From Lepturacanthus savala (Eukaryota; Chordata; Actinopteri; Scombriformes; Trichiuridae), in assembly GCA_030544235.1 (NCBI GenBank), contig CM060477.1:3315434-3379433 (forward strand): a DNA stretch of 64,000 bases, read 5' to 3'. The notes beneath the pieces were generated by a model. It was given only the letters and a program-made list of their open reading frames with translations, was not told where the DNA came from and did not search any database. Shown here piece by piece: positions 45,826-60,200 of the stretch. Every line of letters begins with the position of its first letter. Position 1 is the first letter of the stretch. Position numbers and translations under genes: made by a program.

Positions 45826-47964
45826 AAATGGCTGCCTGCTTCCCCTTCCTCTCTGGCATGCGTCTTAATAGGCTGTCGGGGAATAGGAGGGGAGATTGAT
45901 TCTCATGATGATTTCATTAGATGACATCAAAGCAGGGAAATTGCAACAGAGAGCGGGAATAGATCGTCGATGAATAGAAAACCATCTGTCATTTCAATGC
46001 CACTGTAAGAACATCGGCGGCGACATGTAACCTTGTCAGTGAAGACGCAGTAATTATGGCGTTTTTTTCAGTAGGGATGACAATGTTGGCACCACATTGG
46101 GCTACGTTTACAGTTGAGTTGATATTTAGTTTGTGATACAAAGTACTGGCTCCACCAATGGTTTTATCATAGATCGGGAACTATTGAGGACAAGTGTTTG
46201 TTGTTCTATCTGACAGGAGGTCAGTCTTCTTGTCAGGTCATGTCACGATAGGGAGGCTCAGAGCAAAAAATGATCTAGTCCAACAACAAGCTACGCTAAC
46301 TAGTTTAACAGGCTAATGACTGCTAATAAACCTGCAAGAATTAGTCAATCAGTTGATCAACAGAAAAGGATTGCATCGTTTTTTTTTACTTTATAAATTA
46401 TTATACAAGCCCCTTTTTATTGCAGCTTCTTTCTTTATTTCTCTGTGATCGTAAAATGAAAATCTTTAGGCCTGAATTGTTGATCAGGACATTAAAGTTG
46501 CACCTTCTGGAATCAGTGAGTGAACTTTTCCTGACATTTTATATAAATAATATAATAATAATCAGCAGTTTCATCAATAATTAAATAAGACATGTATAGT
46601 TAGTTGCAGCCCTCACCAATGAAGTGAAAACACAACAACCTTTAGCCTGATAACGTCAGCATTTTGCACAGATTCCCACAAGATGTTACCCGTTCACATT
46701 ATTTCTGCTGAGTCATTGGCAGCTCCCACAGTGTCGTTCCATTATAACAAGTGTTAGTCATCTCTCTTTTATAGGACCAGACTGTCAGAACTATAGTGTA
46801 ACCACAGCACTCCAGATAATTTGATTCACGAAGACAGAATAATGTACAGAGTGGCAGATAAGATATTAGTATAATTAGAATTAATATATATACCAATATC
46901 TGAGCATTTTCAATTTCCCCCTAGAAATAATGTTGTTGAATTCACTGACACTTCATCAGAACTCACAAATGAACCTGTTTTATGATGGTGAAATATCATC
47001 TAGTGCGTGTATGTAAGCTGATCTTCTTTCTTTTACTATATATATTAGAATATTATTGCTTTTGGACTCTCTTAAGAGCAAAATCAAGAGCAGACCATCA
47101 AAAATTACTTATTCAATTGGAGCCAGCGCTGGCTCTTCTCATCCGAATGAATTCCAATCACCATTAAAAAGCGTCTTGCAGTGTCTGTATCAATGAAAGC
47201 GGATCCTCTTTCCTTTTAACCCTGCCTCTGATCCTATTAAAGCTGGATCCTTATCACCTTTATCAGGTTCAGGATGGATGGGAGCTTAACTGCCTCTGTT
47301 CTCGTTGGCAAAGAGCTTTCAGGACTGATGTTTCATTACTCGGTGCTCAAGGTTACAACCTTGAGAAGGAAGCAAAAAAAAAAAAAAAAGGGAAAACAGT
47401 TGATTAGAGAATCAAATCATCAGATGTTATCGGCGACGCCTTAATCAGGGACGGTCACACCCTAGAAACACTGGGCTGCACAGCAATGCCACCGAAAGGG
47501 TGAACTCTAACCCACCGGTGTGGCGTTTGCAGGTCTGTTAACTACCTTTCTGTGGCCCAACAGTGCCATCTAGGAGGCTGGAAACAGGAAGTAGCTCCAT
47601 GGAACTTTGGAGTGAACTTTAAAGATGCATTTTTGCACTAAATCTATCCCCCTAGAACCAAAAAGCAAGTGGAGGACACAAAGAGGACGTGGTTAGTTCA
47701 CCTTACAGGTATCACTGTATAAACAGCTCAGTTTTTATCTGATAAAAAAGGCAAACACATACGGACCTCAAGCCGAGCGGCACGTTTCACCAGATTTTTT
47801 ACTAAAAAACAGGAAGAGAAGGGAAGTAGCACCTGGAGGAAAGTCCTGGCCTTGACTCCAGGAAACTCTATTGTTTTTGTCTCATACCAGAGGCTTTCTT
47901 CCTTTACTTGTATCTGAAGTGTCTGCTGCAGAAAGTACAAAAAGTCTTAGAAGCAAAATGTACT
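45826..47964. other. Intergenic, no gene
   Basis: 45830-46070 and 47080-47420 are unique, GC-richer patches. The remainder is AT-rich. Nothing further recognised. Confidence 0.4.
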
Positions 47965-48500
47965 TAACTTGTTAAAATACAAAAAAAAAACCCTGATACA
48001 GCAGCAGCATTGAGTTTTATTCATAAATCCCAGTATTAAACCTCAGCTCCAACACCAAATAAAGTATTTTATCTGTAGTAAAACACAGTGTTACTGTTAC
48101 AGCATCTATATATATCATCAATATCCACATCATCAATACAATAAGAAAACAGTTTAATATAATATCATTAGTAGCTGCAACTAACCACTATTTAGATATT
48201 TAATTTATATTTGAGCTGTTTATGTGATTATTTAATTGTCTCCTTTATAATCTCCTTTTTAAACATCTTACAGAATATATTCCTCATGTTCTAGAATGAT
48301 CCTCAGTGGGATTTATATCATTTTATGGACAAAAAATTGACCTTTGAACTCTTTCTAACCATTTTTATCTGTAGTAAAACACAAATAATTGTTGTAGATT
48401 TCTTTTGATACCAGTGTAGAAAAGAGAGATAAGTACAATAAACTCTGCGGTTTTAGGGATTTTCAAAAATATATCATTTACAGTAGGAAAACTGATTATT
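47965..48500 (+). repeat. Family A repeat, full length
   Basis: Runs from TTAACTTGTTAAAATAC through CCCTGATACAGCAGCAGC, ATCATCAATATCCACATC, TTAGTAGCTGCAACTAACCA and GAATGATCCTCAGTGGGATT to CAGTAGGAAAACTGATT. It carries the same central extension as the palindromic copy at 41312. Confidence 0.65.
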
Positions 48501-48532
48501 TTCTGACTTAGTTTCATTTATTGTTTTGTTTC

Positions 48533-48535
<3 letters not shown>

Positions 48536-48599
<64 letters not shown>
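48536..48599. repeat. GT microsatellite
   Basis: About 31 uninterrupted GT units, directly downstream of the family A copy at 47965. Confidence 0.95.
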
Positions 48600-49295
48600 T
48601 CAGAGGTTGTGGTGTCATCATTTATTGTCACATACTATTATGTGTTGTTTTATTTACCTGTATAGACCTAAATGAACAAAAAGTACTAATTATACTAATT
48701 AAATGGCACGTTATTGGCTGATTATTAAAGCTTTGTAAGTATTTTATATTATATTATATAGAAAAGTAGAGGCAGTGTTCAGTTTGTCAAACTCCGATTA
48801 TAACTATTTGTCTAAATTATTATATTCCATGATTAAATTTGAACAACACAAACAATGCAACAATGCAAAACAATGAAATGCAATAAACGTTGGATTTAGA
48901 GTTAAAACTGGAAATCTCTAATGACGCCTGCAGCAGAAACTGCAAAGAGACACAAACACAAACATCTAACACTAATTTAAAGTTAATAAAACTTAACTGA
49001 CAATACATAGAGATGCATGTTTTAAGTGTATTAAGGATTAAAGGATCATTGTATCCAGTAATGTGACAATGTTAGGAAATTTTAGGGGAAGATGAAGAAT
49101 AAAATTTTGACAATTTTGTCCGTAAACATCCCAATAAAAGCCAGTGTTGATACTGATATCCAGAAAACCCAAAGCTGAAAGCTGGAGGACCTGCATTTAC
49201 TAACTTTTAAATACTGCAAAAAAAGCATTTAATAACTCTGAGCTGGAAGAAAGACACAGCTTCTTCAATAGGAGCTTCAATCAAGTCCATGGCAC

Positions 49296-49324
<29 letters not shown>
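49296..49324. repeat. (AAT)n microsatellite
   Basis: About nine AAT units followed by a short repeat segment (GTTATTTATAAGTGCCTTTC) of a type common in fish genomes. Confidence 0.9.
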
Positions 49325-49326
<2 letters not shown>

Positions 49327-49629
49327 GTTATTTATAAGTGCCTTTCAGGACAACCAAGGTTGCTGTACACAGATAAAATACAAGAAAAAAACGTCATGTA
49401 CTAACATAGACTTTGAAAAATATTTGAAAAAATGTATAAACCATTTAAAAACTTTTTAAAAACGTCTACAGGATTAATTTATATAGGTAGGGTAAATACC
49501 AGAAGGGGATGGAGGTTTATTAGATTATCTATGAATATTTATATTTATATTTCATTCTTTTATCTATTGATAAGGCACTGATCTACTTGATTTGACCTTA
49601 AATTTGTTTAACATTGTAATTTGTTAAGT

Positions 49630-49800
49630 AAATTATTATTATCATAATTATTATTAGTAGTAGTATTGTTTTTATCATTATTATCATTATTATTAGTAAT
49701 AGTAGTAGTAGTAGTAGCTGTAGTAGTAGAAATTGTATTATTTTATTATTATCAAGTAATTATTATTATTGTTGTTATTATTAACATATATTATTTTTCT
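49630..49800. repeat. TTA/TAG trinucleotide-rich tract
   Basis: Interleaved TTA, ATT and TAG triplets (AGTAGTAGTAGTAGTAGC near 49700). Low complexity, non-coding. Confidence 0.85.
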
Positions 49801-50339
49801 TTTATTTATTATCTATTTTATGCAGCTGGTCCTGAGTCAAAAATTACATTAATTAATGTTTTCTTAACATTTATGAATCACAAAAATCAAATCAAAACTT
49901 TATGCCTCAAAATCAAGAGGCATTTTAGATGAATATTATATGTTACAGGTTTTCATTGCATGAGAATTCTGGCAAATTAGATCTATAGTCTGTTCTGTGT
50001 TGATAATAAATAAAAACATTGTTCAGAACCAGAAAAGGTGAGTGAGGTGAGTCAGCTCCATGCTCATTGTGCTGTTTACCCAGTGTGATAGGGGTCAGAT
50101 TAAAGGGATAATGTCACAAGTTACACTTTAACACCGCTGTCACAGGCCTTTCAGTGGCCTGCTGTTTGTTTTCATGCTAATAGAAGTTAGAAAAGCAACA
50201 ACAATCTGCAGCCAAACAGGAAACAAGGGAAATATTTCTCCAAACTGCTCCCTTTAAAACATCTGAGCAGTAAAAACATCCTCGTTCTCGCTGTTACTTT
50301 GCTCCTGTGGGAGTCACCTTGGAGTTAGCATTAGCTTAG

Positions 50340-50515
50340 CTCTTGTTTTGCGTGTCTCCAGGTGTTAGATGACGTCACTGTCAAAGTGTATGCGTGAAGT
50401 CAACGCCCCACGCAGAGGTTATTGCGGGTTATTTCCAGGGGGCGGAGCCTCGAGACGACCCACGCCGGCCAGTCGGTGACGCCCAGCAGAGAGGGGCGGC
50501 GGCAGTAAGAGCTCT
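50340..50515. promoter_or_regulatory. Second CpG-rich block with a CRE, upstream of SPTLC2
   Basis: A perfect cAMP-response element TGACGTCA (50370-50377) is followed by GC boxes (GGGGGCGGAGCC near 50440, GAGGGGCGGCGGCAG near 50492). AT-rich sequence of about 550 bp separates this block from the proximal promoter. It could be an alternative SPTLC2 promoter, a promoter for a non-coding transcript or an enhancer. Motifs are seen; function is inferred. Confidence 0.4.
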
Positions 50516-51059
50516 CACTCTGATCAATTATTACTGAACCACAAACGTCACGTACAAGTGCAGCATTTTAGTATCATTCTCAAATAAGGATCACTTTCAT
50601 TATCAATTAGTCTTAACAATCAATCGATTTCATGTTTTATTCATTACTCATCATTAGTGGTTTTATTGATTTGACTTGATTGACTAGGAACAATAAAGTT
50701 CTTCGTTCTGCACAATAAAAATACAGTATAATAACAGTATACTAATAATATAATAGCAGTATAATAACAATTATATTATTATTATATAGAGATATATAGG
50801 GGATAATATCAAAATGGGTGTAACCCTAAAAATGTGGTACCAGATAGTTTAACTCTTAAAAAACATGCTATCAACCCTTATTTGTCACTGACACATAATA
50901 GTCACATAATAAATAATGAACATTATATAATATATAAAAATATAAACGATGACATAGTATATGTATCATAACTATGCAGAATTTAAGTATAAAACTAAAA
51001 TGCTATTTCTGTGAACTAGACATCGTTTATCTGTGAGAGTTGTGATGTGTTCTTATATA

Positions 51060-51220
51060 AACGATCTTTGTAGCAGCTGCCGGCATCAGCCAATGAGAAG
51101 CGTCGGGGGGCGGGGCTTGCCCGTCTTCTTCCTGAGCTCATACATGACTTCACGGTTCACGTTAAACAAGTTGAGCCGCTCGAAACCGGGGACATTTGCA
51201 GCCACACGCGCCGGCCAGAG
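51060..51220 (+). promoter_or_regulatory. SPTLC2 proximal promoter with CCAAT and GC boxes
   Basis: CCAAT at 51090-51094 and a GC-box run GGGGGGCGGGGC at about 51105-51116 lie 105-130 bp upstream of the first in-frame ATG. The GC- and CpG-rich stretch continues through exon 1 to about 51510, as in a housekeeping CpG-island promoter. No TATA box is evident. The start site is inferred. Confidence 0.6.
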
Positions 51221-54200
51221 ATGACGGAAAGCTCCGCGAACAAGCTGCTGAACGGGGACGCCTGCCACCGGACGTCGAGCGGGAAAAAAACGGGAAAAAA
51301 TGGCTTCGTGAAGAACCACTGCCTGTTCCAGCAGCCGCACAAGTACCGCCAGCCGCCCCGGGAGAAGGTAAAGGCCCGACCGGCCCTGGCGGCGGGGCAG
51401 CGCCGTAAACAAGCGGCGCTGTGTTCGCCTACATGTTCTGGAGCTGCAGAATTTATCAAATATGTCGTTCATTAGTTATAAAGCGGTTCGTTATTGTCGT
51501 TTTCATGCTGCTGCGGCGGTGCTAACAAGTACTCAGGTCCTTTACTCGAGTAAAAGTAGAAGTACTGTCGTACTGTACTTAACTAAAAGTCAGTCAGTCA
51601 GTCATTTTCTATACCTGCTTATTCCTCATTAGGGTCGCAGGGGTCTGCTGGAGCCTATCCCAGCGTGTTACGGCGAGAGGCAGGGATACACCCCAGATGG
51701 TCGCCAGCCAATCGTGGGGCACACACACCATTCACTCACACACTCACACCTATGGGCAATTTAGAGTCTCCAATTAACCTCAGCATGTTTTTGGACTGTG
51801 GGAGGAAGCCGGAGTACCCGGTGAAAACCCACGCAGACACGGGGAGAACATGCAAACTCCACACAGAAAGGTCCCAGACCCCGGACCAAGGAGGTCTTGA
51901 ACCTGCGACCTTCTTGCTGTGAGGCAACAGCGCTAACCCCTGCGCCATCGTGTCGCCCCTTAACTAAAAGTACATAGGTAAAATAAAATGTACTTAAAGT
52001 ATCAATACTAAAAGTGGAGTCAATTTCATATGCTTTGGTAGATTAATATAGTACTATAAGTGTGTCATCTTTTTTAAAAATAATGATGATAATACACTAT
52101 ATATATATATAAGGAGCAGGCAAATATAACAAAACATAAAATATGTATGTAAAGTTGTGTTTATGTTTAAAATAATTGTGTGTTTCCTTTTGAAATCGAG
52201 TGAAGTGGAAACATTAAGTAGCATCAAATTAAAAAATACTCAAGTAAAGCACAAGTACCTCAAAAGTTAACTTAAGTGCAGGATTTAAGTAAATGTACTG
52301 ACTTGGTTTGTTTTGCATGACTGTGTTTGTTTTTATTTACAGGCAGGAAAAACAAACACAAGATGAGGACATTAACATGATGATTTTATAACTTTCATTA
52401 TAGCAGGTGTTATAGTTATTCATCATTATTTGAATCCATTTATTTTAAAGGAGATTTTAACCTATCAGCAGTTTGCTGGATGAAAGCTGCACTTAATTAT
52501 AAACTTCTTGTATTAGTGATGCGTGCCACCTGATCAGGGAGGATTGTAGTAATGGCTTTTTTTGTAATCTTACACCCTTGTGTGTGTGTGTGTGTGTGTG
52601 TGTGAGACCGGTCTCTGTTTACACTCACTCAAGTTTGAAGACGACCGGGCCCTGTTGTGTTATTAGCAGAGCGAAACTCCCTATTTGTCTCCTCTGAGGA
52701 GGAGGAAAAGTGGGTTTGGCTGCTTCCACATGACACTTCAGCAGGAGAGGAATGTCTCCAGGCTGTGAAGGGTGTGGTCTCTCTTATGGGTGGAATGTAA
52801 AGTTTTGTTTTTGTAACTTCACGGTGGTTTTGGTTCACACAGAATCACACGGGAAGATCCTGAAATCCTACACACACTTCAGTCCTCATGCATATGGCTA
52901 TTATGTCAAAGTATTTGGGGAAAATACTGCATCATCACCCTATTAAAGTAACGTAAGTCATTTTTTGACAAAAATTAGTTTTTGGCCTCTAGTTTATGCC
53001 TCCACATCTGGTAAAAATTGCCTTAATCCTTGGTTGAAAGGATCAGACTCTTTATATTGGACAATTGACATTTTACTTAGGCCAGTTTTTGCCCAAATCA
53101 GGATAACAAAGAGCCTGCCTTGGTCGATTTAACAAGCTTTCATAACGGCAGCTGCTTTAAGAAGCAAGAATCTATGGTGCAGAAGAAGCTCTAAACATGA
53201 CTCTTGAATCAATTTCTACCGGTGAGTGATAAGGTTTATTATCATAAAGGCTATAAATAACCGTGTAGCCAAATATAAAGAAAGGAAGGAAGTTCCAGGA
53301 CCTAAACACGTGTCATCACTTCATTGAAAAATTGCCTCATCTCAGGTTTCAAAAAGTTGTAAAACCGGACGAAATGAGTTCCGTTCAACAAAAAACAGGC
53401 AAAAAGGACCTGGGAAAGTGATGAAAAAGGGAGCTGACATTAGGTTAATTCAACTCCAGGTGATGTAAGTTTAGAGTTTCACTATGGAATGAAAGGACAG
53501 TTTAATCCAGGTTTAAAGTTGACTAGAGTCACACTAGAATGTTAAAAAGTCGGCCTGAGCCACTTCATCCTTTAATGTTACGTAAGTGACACACACTGTT
53601 CTATGTATGTCCCCAGTCACCCACTGTCAAATCATCCAGAAATAGTATAATCTTTATGTGTTTTTACCAAAAAAATTGATATAAATGAGGTCTATTTTTT
53701 TTAAATAGTGACAAATTCATAGTGGTTAAGGGACTATTCAACTTCAACAAGTTACAACATCCATGATTTCTGCTGGTTTCTTGATAAGCTAAGTGAAATC
53801 TCTGGAGGTAGATATATTGGTATATAAAGCCAATCAAGACAAGGCCGTCGATTAAAGTCTGTCAGCCTAGTTTTCAGGATTTTTTCCTTCACGTCGGTCC
53901 TAGTCTGGCCCAGTCGGACACTTTGGATCATTAAATCCGCATCTGACGTCAGTGGGAGAGATCCCTGTGATTAGTTTTTCAGTGTTATTATGCGTTAGCT
54001 GCCTATTACCATCTTAAATCCGTCCTGACGCAACAAGAACAGCAACAATAACTCAATGTAGATTGAGATGAGGTCCTGGAACCATCAGTTCATTTGTTCA
54101 TATTGGAGGCGTGGTTTATGAAAGTCCAGAGTTGTTAATTGGACGCTATGAATGTCTGACAAATGCGTTTCTACGTAGTTTATAGGCAAACTTCAAACTT

Positions 54201-57200
54201 ACCTGACAATTAAGTAGTTTAGCGCTAAAACTTGCTAATTTTTGCTCAAATTACTTGGAACACTTTCTAAAGGCGGCATCGAAAGGTAAATTACCGTCTG
54301 CCACCATGTTGGATCCACAGTTATCAATGAAGTTTTATTGTCGTCTTGCTGAACACTTCACTGTTCTGTGATTGGCTCCCGAGATGAGAGGAAAACTAGG
54401 TCTTTGGTCCTTAGTGTCCAGACTGAATTGCAGAGTGAAGTGAATTTGTGGAAGCAAGGAAGGACGGCTATCCCCAGGCTACACTATGAAACCCTTTCAA
54501 AATAACCATAATCCCTATATAGAGAATATAGGAAGATGGTTAAAAGTCTTTTTATGAGCAGGCAGAAGTAAATGATCTAACTTAACAGCCGAGCCCTTAG
54601 TGTCAATAACGATGAGCTGTGCAAGAAACTACTAGTGGGTGGGGTTTTAATCTCTTGTTTACGCTCTTTTAGTACTAATGTAAAACAGCCTATGCAAGCT
54701 TTTCTTGTCGAGTATACGTTGGTACATGATCATCATATTTTTCAGCTCCAGAGATGCCGACCTGGGGACAGTTTCAGTCTACCCCCTTTTTTCAGTCTGT
54801 GTTTGGCTTCAGGTATAAAAGTTAAGCAAATATGACGTGGGCTAAACAGGATTTAGCTGCTGTGGTTGACATCCATATGCAAACAGTCTTTTTGACTAGT
54901 GGTTGGACGTGAATGTGTTTTTGTGCTTCCTCGATGTTGGGTCTCAGGTCTCTGTGGTGCCTGCTGGGTGCATTTTCCAAACTCTTTCAACGATTTTCAC
55001 ACACTGCAGTGCTCTCCTGTTCCCTGAGGTATTTCTTGGGACAAGCATGAATGGTCACATGAGGTGTGGTTGCTAGGCTGCTGGGTTAAATCTTGTAATG
55101 AGTGACCACGCTCATTTGTTTAGTGTTGGTTTTCTAGACAGCCAGACTACAGTCCTGGTAGCATTAACAATGACGCCAGTTTTGCTGTTTTTGATAGCCT
55201 ATAGATTATTGGCGTAACAGACCTGAGTTTTTGTGTGTAAGCGATATTTATGCTCTCCCATAATCCTAAATCAATATTGCGATTCATAAAACCCACTGAA
55301 TTAGAACCCTGGATTGATGGCCATTTTACTGCAGGTCTGTGGGGGCACAGGCATGAATACATGTGCTTATTGTCGCCTTTTATTAGGTTTCTAACCAGCT
55401 CTCTTTCCAAGTCAAACACAAGTTTAGTAAATCAGCCCAGCTGTCGTCCAGCGTGTGCCCGGCCTGTAATGAATTGGTCTGGTCTGCTTTCTGTCACAAT
55501 TTATTGGTCTGCCTGGTGTGTCAGGTTTAGTGAGTAAACAGAGCTGAAGTATAGGTAGACCATTACCTTTTCTAAACGGAAGCTCAAGGAATGGATTTTT
55601 AAACATAAATCTTAAACCCTTGGAGTTAGCCTGTTTTTAAAGCTATACACGTATGCTTGTGAAAGTGCAGAGAAGCCACCTGGAGGCCTTTTTGGATGTC
55701 TTGGACTGAGACCACCTATTTTTGAACCTCAATTTGGAGGTCTCAGTCTGCTTTATTTAGTGCATCTGACACTTTCACCCCAACAGAAACGAACCAAACT
55801 AAGCACCTTTGGTTTGAATGGACTGTTTGGTGCGCACCAATTGCATGAAAGCACCCTAATCCTTGTTTTTGCTTGTCCCACAGAACCAAAATGTCCCGCA
55901 CAACTCCAGCCTGTACAAGAAGCCCTACAGGGAGTCGTTTGAGGAGACCCCCCTGCTGGTGGCCGTGCTCACCTACATGGGCTACGGCATCCTCACCGTC
56001 TTCGGCTACCTCCGAGATTTCCTCCGCCACTGGAGCATCGAGAAGTGCCACGTGGCCCGGGAGAGAGAGGAGCAGAAGGTAAAGCTTGTGTTTACGTTTT
56101 GACTTTTCTGGAGCACAAAGGCTCGTGGAAAAGCGCCGTGAAACCTAAAGCTTTACTTTAATTTGGGACATCTGATAGTAGGACAGAGTTGGATCCAGTT
56201 TCCCTCCCTACTGATTTAGCCATCACTTGTTTGGGAGTCTGTCACACTTGCTTTCACACCCGTTATTGTATCTGGTATCTGCATTAAACATGTACAACCT
56301 TTGTCTGCCTGGGGACAAATATAGCTCTGGAACATACTGAACTGTTATAAACTGACATGAAGAAATGAGGAAGGACTTTATGTAAAATAATGATGTTAAT
56401 GAAGCGTCCATTGTTTCACAGCTGCTATTCCTTGACTTCTTAACATAAATAGAAATGAAGCATCATCTCTCTATCGCCCATTTAGATGCTGTTCTTTCCT
56501 TCTGCAGGATTTCGTCCCCCTCTACCAGGACTTTGAGAACTTTTACACCAGGAACTTGTACATGAGGATCCGAGACAACTGGAACCGACCCATCTGCAGC
56601 GTCCCTGGTGCCAAGATGGACCTGGTGGAGAGAGTTTCCCACGACTACAACTGGACCTTCCAGTAAGTATCCGCTGCCCCGTGGTTACAAAGGTTGAGAA
56701 ACAAGGTGTTGTCGATGTAAGTTAATGATCCCACGGAGAAGGTGTGTTTGTTCCTGTGAGTCTGACTTTAACAGGACATTCATTGACCTGCACGTATAGC
56801 CATTGAACCCGGATTCCTGATAGAGAGACTGACGTATGACATGATTCAGATGGTTATGTTGAAAGCGCTGGTATCTGTCACATGCTACTGTACAGAAACT
56901 TTATACAGCATTACTCAAGCAAAGTGTTGAAATACCTTCAAGACATTCAGTATAATGTGATTTAGATGAATACAGAGACTTTTTTTGGTATATTTTGTTA
57001 AATTGATGCAAACTTATGAACTACAATGTTAAAATATTTGTTATTGATGAAAGCAAATAAAATAATTCTATAATAATGTCTCATATAATGAGTACTTTTG
57101 ATACTTTAAGTACATTTCGCTGATAATAGTTTTATTTAAATAACTTCGATTGAGGACTTTTAGATGTATTTCTTTAGATCTTTATTAATCCCTGGAGGGG

Positions 57201-60200
57201 TATTAAGTTGTCTATTGTTAGAAACAATAGAATATAATAAGTAAAACATGCAAGAATGTGGGAATTATACGATTAGAGTATGACAGTATAATAATTATGA
57301 TAAATATATATACTGATACTTGGGTATTTTGGCTTAAGTAACTTTTACATATAGTATTATAATATTTCTTTAGGTGTATTTCTAGTTAAACTTTATATTT
57401 TTGTGTGTGTGTGTGTAATGTGCAGTATATGCTGCAGAGTTAATGTATTAAAAAGTACTTTGACTATACAGAATATACATATAAACATATACATATGATA
57501 TTTAAATATGATATAATGTAACTAAATGCTATTTCTACAAATTAGTTATTTTGTATCTGTGAAGGTTTTGGATTCTTTATATATAAATGATCTTTTATGC
57601 AGGATTTGCTGTCATTTTTATTTATATATAACTGGACACTGAATTTTTTTGTGAAACAGTAGGTAACAAAATATCTGGGTATGTGAACTATGTACTTTGT
57701 GTTTTTTGTGGTCTGTGCTGACGTATTCTTGCTGAATTCCCTTGGTACAATAAACTATTGTATATTATCACTGAGCCTGATATCTGTGCCAAGCAGTGTT
57801 GAAGGGCATTTACTTCTATTAAGAGACAAGGTAATATTTCTCTCTGTGTTTCTTTTTGTCTCTCAGACACACGGGTAAAGTGGTGCGGGACGTCATCAAC
57901 ATGGGCTCATACAACTACCTCGGCTTCGCGGAGAACACCGGGGCCTGTGCTGATGCTGCTCTGGAGGCCACGCGGAAGTATGGAGTCGGAGTGGGCAGCA
58001 CTCGCTGTGAGATGGGTAAGAGTCGGTTTTATTAAAGAAGGATATGCTGCCCCAGTCTTTCTTCTTCATTATCAACCACTTGGAATCAACTGGCAAACAG
58101 ATTGAGCTGCCATGTTTCTTTTTTTATTAAGGGTGAGAGCAGAAAAAAATCCGATTTTATGAAGCTTTCCTGGTTTCTGTCTTCCGAGAACTTTCATAAG
58201 AAAAAAAAAATGAGCTCTCATTTCACGACGAATGAAAAGGGCTTCCTGAAAACCCCGGAGAACACTTGAACAGCTGCTCGCCCTTTTGTCTTGTGCTCTT
58301 TCGGGATACAACAGAAGCCGCGGGCTTAAGTGGATTTGAAGGACTCAAAGACTATGAAATATAGCAACATCTCGTGAAAGCTTTGAAGTTCAAGTCCTTT
58401 TCAGCTCAGCGCCGGTTTGATGCGTTCTTCTTCTTCTGACCTCGGCGGCTTCCCTTCAGGGTGTCACATTTAATCTTTTTTATCTTTGCAAAAAGAGGAA
58501 AACAAACTGAAACCTCATAGCTGTGGTTTGTGGGGTTTAGCTGAATGAGAGCAGGCTGACCTCGCTGTTTCCACTTAGAAAACAAATGTTAGGCTGAAAC
58601 ATGGTGGCAAATACCCATTTTTTTTCCTAATTGGTTGATTTACTCACGATATTATATAGTACTGGAAAAAAATAAAAGACCAATGCATTTATTTTTCTGA
58701 TATCAGCATCTCTACATGTTTTCCAGCCATTCTATTCCAACACATGCACACCTCATTCTGCTTAAAGAGGTCTGTAGTCTAATAGTCTGTATATATTCTA
58801 TTTATATTATCTATCATCATAATTCATACCTGTATTATCAGATTAGTCTGATATAGTCTGTATATGTTGTGCTATAGCTATTTAAATTACTACTGAACCT
58901 TCTGGTTAGATGCTATTTGCATTTTGTTGCCTTGTGCAATGACAAAGTTGAACCTAATCGGATGAAAGCTGGGATTAAAAATAAGGCTTATTGCATCAAA
59001 TATTGATTTCTGAACTCTTCTTACGTGTATTATGTTGTTTTAAAATGAATTTGATCTTGTTTCCTTGCAGTTTTTGAGATCATTTTTGTTATTTTGACCA
59101 TCGCCATCAAACAAAAATCTAAAAAACGATAATTTTGCCGTGTTCCAGTTTTTTTCAGAGCTGTATACTTTATTGGTTTAGTTGTCGAAAAATAACTAAA
59201 GAGATTATGGAAATATTTTATTTTACCTTTATTTATACAGGTAGGAATCTCATTTAAACCCAGGGTCTCATTTGTTTTTTTTCCAGTTTCTTTTTTACGT
59301 TTGAGAACAGACAGAATAGGTTACAAAAAATGCTTTTCCCCAGTAGAAAAGTGCAGGTCTGAACGGTTTAATACTTTCATTTATCATTTCCAGCTGAAGA
59401 CTGAAGCCAGTTTGTACACGTGTGCTTTGCACTGATGGAATTATAATGAATATAAAAGGCTCGTGTCATTCGTAGGGAACCTGGACATCCACGAGGAGCT
59501 GGAGCAGCTGGTTGCCAGGTTCCTCGGTGTGGAGTCATCTATGGCTTTCGGCATGGGCTTCGCAACAAATTCCATGAACATTCCTGCTCTAACCGGGAAG
59601 GTATGGAATTTCATTCATTTCCTTTGTCCTCCTCTGAACAATATATTCCTTTTGATTTGATTACTTAAAGCAATTCTGTGTTTATATAGCCACGTTGACC
59701 TTTGTGCCCATACTGTAATTGTAAGTGCTTCCTGTGTAAGTTGAATACAAGCTGCACGTATACAGTCCAGCTTCCAGAGTTCAGGCTGTTCCACAACACT
59801 ATTTTTCCCGGCTGAAGCTTTCGAAACACTCCTGAGTGCAGGGGGGGGGGGGGTCTGGTTCTTGATATTTGATAAATCCCACTGTTGTTCTAACCCCAGG
59901 GCACTCACGCCAGTCTCTACTTGTGTCTTATTGTTCTGTAGCCAAGATCTCTGCTATAGTGTTTGAAAGGAAGCAGAAATTGGAGCCGACAGGGGCGTGC
60001 ACCTCATGAGTTTGCAAAAAACACGTTTCCTGAAAAGCCATGAGAGAGAAAAAAGCTTGAAAACAGGAAAAAAAACCTATCACCATTCTAATAAAGAACA
60101 GAAGGAAGGAACCTCAAAGAATAGTGTGTCGAGGGAGGTTTTTGTAAAGTTACTTTCTATGTGTGAGAAGAAAAGAACAATAATAATTCAGCATGGTCCA

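Noticed and set aside
51880..51959. Possible tRNA gene from box A and B similarity
   Set aside because: It is the head of a SINE-like element, with no full cloverleaf and with retroposon target duplications.
51530..52315. Retroviral or LTR element
   Set aside because: No LTR pair, primer-binding site or gag/pol motif anywhere in the window; the repeat is of non-autonomous type.
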